From Peptacetobacter sp900550335 (GTDB lineage Bacteria > Bacillota > Clostridia > Peptostreptococcales > Peptostreptococcaceae): a stretch of 64,000 nt of DNA. Position 1 is the first letter of the stretch, and every line of letters starts with the position of its first letter. The position numbers and the translations under genes are program-made. The notes under the pieces are model-generated. The model searched no databases and was not told the origin of the DNA. It saw only the letters and a list, made by a program, of their open reading frames with translations. The DNA lies in NCBI RefSeq assembly GCF_047528295.1, contig NZ_CP180001.1, positions 2,294,001 to 2,358,000 of the forward strand, given 5' to 3'. Below are positions 61,640-64,000 of the stretch, in pieces.

Positions 61640-62000
61640 AATTCCCCCTGTTTATAAATTTTTCGTTTTTTATTTTTATTTCTCTAATTTTTACTTTTTT
61701 GTATATTATCTATTGATTTTTATTTACATATATTGTTTTTTTATTTACATCTATCGTTTTTTTAAATAACTGTGCACTCTTATATTAACATATTTTTTAC
61801 GTTTTATATATAATTAATTAAGCTTTCTCCCCAAAATAAAAGGCTAGCTTGATTTTTTTAATCAAACTAGCTTTTTTGAATTTTTTAATAAATTTATTTT
61901 TTTAATTTTATTTTTGTTTTATCTTATATTTTTAACAAATATCTTTTATTGACAATATTTTTTTCATCTCGTATAATAGATAAATTCTTCATCTTTGAAT
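61640..62000. other. region between selD and comEA
   Basis: AT-rich. It has a tandem repeat ATTTACAT(A/C)TAT(T/C)GTTTTTTT (about 61725-61765) upstream of selD and a bidirectional terminator. No gene seen. Confidence 0.55.
61838..61877. terminator. strong bidirectional terminator-like hairpin
   Basis: AGGCTAGCTTGATT...AATCAAACTAGCTTTTTT, 12-bp stem with one mismatch. Confidence 0.8.
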
Positions 62001-62045
62001 AAAAAAACTATAGACATATACCATATTTACAATAGTTTTTTTATA
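62001..62045 (-). terminator. terminator of comEA
   Basis: AAAAAACTAT...ATAGTTTTTTT hairpin, T-run on the minus strand as well, 40 bases after the comEA stop. Confidence 0.65.
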
Positions 62046-62080
62046 TTTTTTTCTATACTATACGCATATACTTCTATTTA

Positions 62081-62737
62081 CTATACACATATATTCCCCT
62101 TAATCTCTTCAAATTTTTTATCTCCAATTCCTTTGACATTCTTTAAATCCTCTATGCTTTTAAATCCACCATTTTCTTCTCTATAGGTTATTATTTTGTT
62201 TGCAGTAGCCTCTCCAACTCCTGGAAGTGTGTCTAGCTGTTCAATTGTAGCAGTATTTAAATTCACAAGTCCACCTTGTCCCTGTTCACTACCTCCTGCT
62301 GTTTGTGTAGTTGCGCCAGATGCTCCCCCACCTGCATTTACATCATTAGGAATTTGTTCACCTTGTTTTGGTATTATATAATGCTTTCCATCCACCAATT
62401 TTTCTGCTAAATTAATCGCATTCATATCTGCACCCTCTACAATTCCTCCCATAACCTTTATAGCATCAGATAATCTATCCTCAGAGCTCATAGTTATAAC
62501 CCCTTCTGTTTTAACCGCTCCACTTATATATACAGTTACCTCTGTCGTAGTTGAATTATTGTTACTCTGAGAAGAATTGTTATCTTGTTTTAAATCCGAG
62601 CCTTCTTTTTCAATATCCTCACTTTGAGCAATCTCATATCTTGCATTTCCCTCACTTTCAAAAATTTTCACACCAGCAATTGCACATAAGCCAATAACAA
62701 TAGCTGCAAAGATAAATGTTTTTTTATTTTTTTCCAT
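62081..62737 (-). CDS. comEA: competence DNA-binding protein ComEA
   Basis: Membrane-anchored DNA receptor of the uptake machinery. Membrane segment about 8-26; SLBB-type domain about 66-130 (VYISGAVKTEGVITMSSEDR); Gln/Gly-rich linker; two helix-hairpin-helix motifs at the C-terminus (LNTATIEQLDTLPGVGEATA and IEDLKNVKGIGDKKFEEI). 218 residues. AAAGGAG precedes the ATG. It is separated by 33 kb from comEC. Divergent from the dac gene. Confidence 0.95.
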   Translation of the reverse strand: MEKNKKTFIFAAIVIGLCAIAGVKIFESEGNARYEIAQSEDIEKEGSDLKQDNNSSQSNNNSTTTEVTVYISGAVKTEGVITMSSEDRLSDAIKVMGGIVEGADMNAINLAEKLVDGKHYIIPKQGEQIPNDVNAGGGASGATTQTAGGSEQGQGGLVNLNTATIEQLDTLPGVGEATANKIITYREENGGFKSIEDLKNVKGIGDKKFEEIKGNICV

Positions 62738-62762
62738 TTTATCACTCCTTTCATTTTTATTA

Positions 62763-62783
62763 TTGACACAACTATGTTATACT
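62763..62783 (+). promoter_or_regulatory. extended -10 promoter of the carboxypeptidase gene
   Basis: TGTTATACT (62775-62783) is an extended -10; TTGACA lies only 9 bases upstream and is too close to be its -35. About 37 bases before the ATG. Confidence 0.4.
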
Positions 62784-62819
62784 AAAAAAGTATATTTGAA
62801 TTTAATTGGAGGTTTTTTA

Positions 62820-64000
62820 ATGAAAAAAATATCTTCAGTATTAATAGCCTTTCTTTTAGTATTTGCCTCAGTTTTTACATCAATAGGAAATGTATTTGCT
62901 GAGCAAAAGGTAGTAAATCTTGAGGCTAAAAGTGCTGTTTTAATGGATTACGAAACGGGTAAAGTTCTTTATCAGAAAAATGGAAATGTAAAAATTTATC
63001 CAGCCTCTACTACAAAGGCATGGACTGCTTATTTAGTTATAAAAAATGTTCCAGACTTAAATGAAAAAATAACTATAGGCGACCTTCCTTACATAGAGCC
63101 ATCTAGTATGTTTCTAAAAAAAGGAGAAACTTTTACAGTGAAGGAATTACTTACTGCCCTTATGGTTCATTCTTGTAATGACGTAGCTTATGTTTTAGCT
63201 GAGCATGTAAGTGGATCTATTCCAGAGTTTGCCGACCTAATGAATAAAGAGGCAGAAGCAATAGGTTGTACTGGTACTCATTTTAACAATCCAAATGGTC
63301 TACCTGATACAAACCACTACACAACTGCAAAGGATATGGCTTTAATAGCTAGAAAATGTATGTCTGATTCAGTATTTAGAGAAATTGTAGCTACTAAATC
63401 AGTAAAATTCAAGCCTACTAAGCAGTATCCTCATGAAAGAGTTTATACAAACTCTAATAAATTCCTTACTTCTCATCAAAAGATAATGTATAGAGGTAAA
63501 AGAATTGATATAAAATATGATATTGTAGACGGTATAAAAACTGGATTTACAAATGCTGCAGGAAAATGTCTTTTAACTAGTGCAGTTAAAGATAATCAAA
63601 GAATTATATCTGCAGTATTTAATTCAACTAATGAAGGAATTTATGTAGATTCTAGAACTCTTATAGACTATGGGTTTGAAAACTATGATTCATTCACTAT
63701 AATGGATAAATCTGATTATGTAGATTCTAAGAGAAAGTGGTTCTCTAAACAGAAAAAACTTATGTATCAACCTAAAGAAAGTTATACAGTAGTACTTCCT
63801 GAGGGACAGACTGTTACAGATGAGTTCACTTTCAAAACAGACCTACAGGATACTTCTCTTCCAATAAGCTCAGGAGATAAGGTTGGGGAATTTTATATAT
63901 ATAAAAACGGAGAAAAATTTAAAACTATAGACTTAGTTGCAAAAAATGATGTAACTAGCAAATTTGCATTTTTAACTGAAAATACTTTCTTTAGAGTTCT
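62820..64000 (+). CDS. D-alanyl-D-alanine carboxypeptidase, N-terminal part (runs off the window)
   Basis: Class A low-molecular-weight PBP of the DacA/DacF type that trims the terminal D-Ala of peptidoglycan. Signal peptide about 1-27 (ending NVFAEQK). Active-site motifs S63-T-T-K66, S118-C-N120 and K240-T-G242 are all present. The C-terminal PBP5_C-like beta domain begins near residue 285. GGAGG precedes the ATG. About 393 residues are in the window. Confidence 0.94.
   Translation, partial: MKKISSVLIAFLLVFASVFTSIGNVFAEQKVVNLEAKSAVLMDYETGKVLYQKNGNVKIYPASTTKAWTAYLVIKNVPDLNEKITIGDLPYIEPSSMFLKKGETFTVKELLTALMVHSCNDVAYVLAEHVSGSIPEFADLMNKEAEAIGCTGTHFNNPNGLPDTNHYTTAKDMALIARKCMSDSVFREIVATKSVKFKPTKQYPHERVYTNSNKFLTSHQKIMYRGKRIDIKYDIVDGIKTGFTNAAGKCLLTSAVKDNQRIISAVFNSTNEGIYVDSRTLIDYGFENYDSFTIMDKSDYVDSKRKWFSKQKKLMYQPKESYTVVLPEGQTVTDEFTFKTDLQDTSLPISSGDKVGEFYIYKNGEKFKTIDLVAKNDVTSKFAFLTENTFFRV

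Noticed and set aside
1..64000. CRISPR arrays and rRNA genes.
   Set aside because: No regularly spaced identical repeats with unique spacers and no rRNA sequences were found; the spaced repeats in the element are too few and not array-like.

Overview
The window is AT-rich DNA from a low-GC Gram-positive anaerobe. The gene order is typical of Clostridia: rpsT, holA, comEC, lepA, hemW, hrcA-grpE-dnaK-dnaJ, prmA-rsmE-mtaB, a HIT protein, rpsU, yqeY, phoH-ybeY-dgk-era, recO, glyQ-glyS. Three further traits suggest a member of the Peptostreptococcaceae, close to Clostridioides or Peptostreptococcus: a surface protein with CWB2 cell-wall-binding repeats, a complete selenocysteine system (selD-selA-selB plus tRNA-Sec), and a multi-rubredoxin flavoprotein. 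The family assignment is inference from gene content only.

Region 1 (1-27 kb) is core housekeeping, nearly all on the minus strand. It covers glycyl-tRNA synthetase, DNA repair (recO), Mg transport, ribosome maturation (era, ybeY, lepA, prmA, rsmE), the CIRCE/HrcA-controlled chaperone operon, tRNA and heme enzymes, and the CCA-adding enzyme. Region 2 (27-37 kb) holds rpsT, holA, comEC, a biotin transporter, two acyltransferase-like proteins, a lipoprotein with a ComEC-type beta-lactamase fold, a K+/H+ antiporter and tcdA.

Region 3 (36851-50114) is a 13.2-kb integrated element inserted in the 3' end of the tRNA-Sec gene. It is bounded by a 21-bp duplication of the tRNA end. It carries a tyrosine integrase, a CI/Stl-like repressor facing a Cro-like regulator, an excisionase-like protein, a replication initiator, a DnaB-like helicase, a J-domain protein, several small unknown proteins and four tandem sigma-70-region-4-like regulators. 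It has no capsid, tail, terminase, lysis or conjugation genes that I can recognise, so it looks like a phage satellite (PICI-like). Its 1.8-kb gene-poor stretch hides what looks like a type I toxin-antitoxin pair and several repeat families that could be an origin. A 46-bp paired motif (TGTAGTG...CACTACA) recurs across the element.

Region 4 (50-64 kb) holds tRNA-Sec, ung, a NusG-II-domain protein divergent from apbE, a 1115-residue CWB2/beta-helix surface protein, the selDAB operon (SelD itself contains an in-frame UGA with a SECIS-like hairpin), comEA and the start of a D-Ala-D-Ala carboxypeptidase gene.

A family of structured intergenic repeats is scattered through the chromosome outside the element, with at least seven copies. 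All have a conserved core (CGACAAT...GCCTGGAG) inside long, copy-specific inverted arms, and all lie between genes, mostly downstream of stop codons. I do not recognise this family.
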